Positions 62,803 to 64,000 of a stretch of DNA of 64,000 nt are shown in pieces. The stretch is from the NCBI GenBank assembly GCA_013359255.1, contig JABWCF010000003.1:186001-250000 (forward strand). The letters run 5' to 3'. A program made the translations under genes and the position numbers. This DNA comes from Flavobacteriales bacterium. GTDB taxonomy: Bacteria; Bacteroidota; Bacteroidia; Flavobacteriales_E; Vicingaceae. The notes beneath the pieces are model-generated. The model had not been told where the DNA came from. It saw only the letters and a list, made by a program, of their open reading frames with translations, and did no database searches. Position 1 is the first letter of the stretch; the number at the start of each line of letters is the position of its first letter.

Positions 62803-63144
62803 TCAAAATGTTTGCAATTGTTTGGCAATGTATATTTCAGTATTTTTTACAATTCTAAGATAATTTTTTATTGCTTTTTTTCCCTCTAAGGTAAGAATGG
62901 CGCCTCCTCCACCTTTTCCTCCCGAGGTTTTAACAACCAATGGCTTTTCGGCCTCCATATTTATAGCCGCTACCGATTCCCATGCCTTTCGGTACGACAT
63001 TCCCAATTTTTTTGCCGCTTTACTTATAGATCCCCATTTATCTATTTCTTGCATCAGTTTTACCCTGCCTGCCCCTAAAAATGTACCTTTTTCACCAACA
63101 ATCCATATTCGGCAATCGATGCGATATTTTTGTCTCTTTGTCAT
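62803..63144 (-). CDS. ModE-like winged-helix regulator (HTH domain only)
   Basis: GRVKLMQEIDKWGSISKAAKKLGMSYRKAWESVAAINMEAEKPLVVKTSGGKGGGGAILTLEGKKAI. Confidence 0.9.
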   Translation of the reverse strand: MTKRQKYRIDCRIWIVGEKGTFLGAGRVKLMQEIDKWGSISKAAKKLGMSYRKAWESVAAINMEAEKPLVVKTSGGKGGGGAILTLEGKKAIKNYLRIVKNTEIYIAKQLQTF

Positions 63145-63205
63145 TTATCGTTATTTTATATAAACAATAACGAAGTAAATCTATGCCCTGTAAATAAAGG
63201 AAAAT

Positions 63206-63219
63206 ATGACTCAAATCAT
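63206..63219. promoter_or_regulatory. FNR-like palindrome (imperfect)
   Basis: ATGAC-TCAA-ATCAT, 1 mismatch to TGAT-N4-ATCA core symmetry. Confidence 0.4.
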
Positions 63220-63344
63220 ATCGTATTTTAGGTAGAATATTTTTCAATAAAATATCTGTTTTACTAATTGATTTTAAATACATTATATATATTTAGGTAT
63301 TTTCAGTTGCAGCATTTAAAATTTTCCTAAATCACAACAAATAT

Positions 63345-63358
63345 ATGATTTCAATCAT
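63345..63358. promoter_or_regulatory. FNR-like palindrome
   Basis: ATGAT-TTCA-ATCAT; core TGAT-N4-ATCA is perfectly symmetric. Confidence 0.5.
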
Positions 63359-63419
63359 GTTTAATTATGATAATACTCTTGAATTTTGGTAGCGATTCAA
63401 AAAATCAACATTTGCGATT

Positions 63420-64000
63420 ATGATTTCCAAAAAAATAAGTCCTCCAAACTGTGATACCTGCGATAATAAAGATTCTATTATTCTTTGCAGCATGAACAAA
63501 AGCGAATTAGCTGAGTTTTCGAAAACAAAATCGTTTAATGTTTACAAAAAAGGGCAAATCATTTTTTATGAAGGGAATCAGCCTCACGGTCTTTTTTGTA
63601 TTAAAAGCGGAAAAGTAAAAGTACATAAAATGGGAGGAGAAGGCGATGACCAAATTGTGCGTTTTGTAAAACCGGGGGGCTTGTTAGGTTATAGGGCTCT
63701 TTTGAGCAACGAACCTTATAAAGCATCGGCTACCGCTTTAGAAAACACCCTAATTTGCTACATCCCTAAAAATGATTTTATAGAACAAATAAAAAAGAAT
63801 GGTCAGCTTTCCATGCTTACCATACAAATGCTTACAAATGATTTAAAAGCAGCCGAAAAACGCATTTTAAATATGGCTCAAAAACCTGTGCGCGAAAGAA
63901 TTGCTGAAGCACTTTTATTGATAAAAGAGTGTTACGGACTAGAAAACGATGAGCAAACCATTGCCGCTATTCTTACACGTAGAGAAATTGGCGATGTGGC
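63420..64000 (+). CDS. Crp/Fnr family regulator with N-terminal Cys cluster, partial at right edge
   Basis: MISKKISPPNCDTCDNKDSIILCSMNKSELAEF...FYEGNQPHGLFCIKSGKVKVHKMGGEGDDQIVRFVKPGGLLGYRALL; HTH begins TRREIGDVA at the edge. Confidence 0.9.
   Translation, partial: MISKKISPPNCDTCDNKDSIILCSMNKSELAEFSKTKSFNVYKKGQIIFYEGNQPHGLFCIKSGKVKVHKMGGEGDDQIVRFVKPGGLLGYRALLSNEPYKASATALENTLICYIPKNDFIEQIKKNGQLSMLTIQMLTNDLKAAEKRILNMAQKPVRERIAEALLLIKECYGLENDEQTIAAILTRREIGDV

Overview
This is a low-GC Bacteroidota chromosomal window. It is mostly housekeeping genes (ahcY, ribF, atpD/atpC, tsaB, sppA, folK, mutS, tig, clpP, three tRNAs), with surface and secretion genes interspersed. The latter include a TonB-dependent receptor paired with a >1190-aa ORF that runs off the left edge and is missing from the ORF track, four T9SS cargo genes (two of them frameshifted), and a 2053-aa alpha-2-macroglobulin with a CAEQ thioester motif. 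A nucleotide-sugar block (WbpE/Ugd/Uxs/WbpD/WbpB/WbpA, then RfbB, an epimerase and a CpsB-like phosphatase) has a T9SS cargo gene embedded in it. The right end has a Crp/Fnr-rhodanese-thioredoxin module and a moaE/moaCB/modE-like operon divergent from a second Crp/Fnr gene, with FNR-type palindromes between them. The most interesting signals are: a C9 tract in the signal-peptide region of a large T9SS cargo gene that also carries two compensating frameshifts; a tandem triplication of tiny Cys-rich lipoproteins, each with its own terminator, next to a DoxX-thioredoxin gene; the Wbp/T9SS linkage; the triple-rhodanese redox module; and a composite intergenic palindromic repeat at ~20.0-20.25 kb. 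No CRISPR array, transposase or phage gene was seen.
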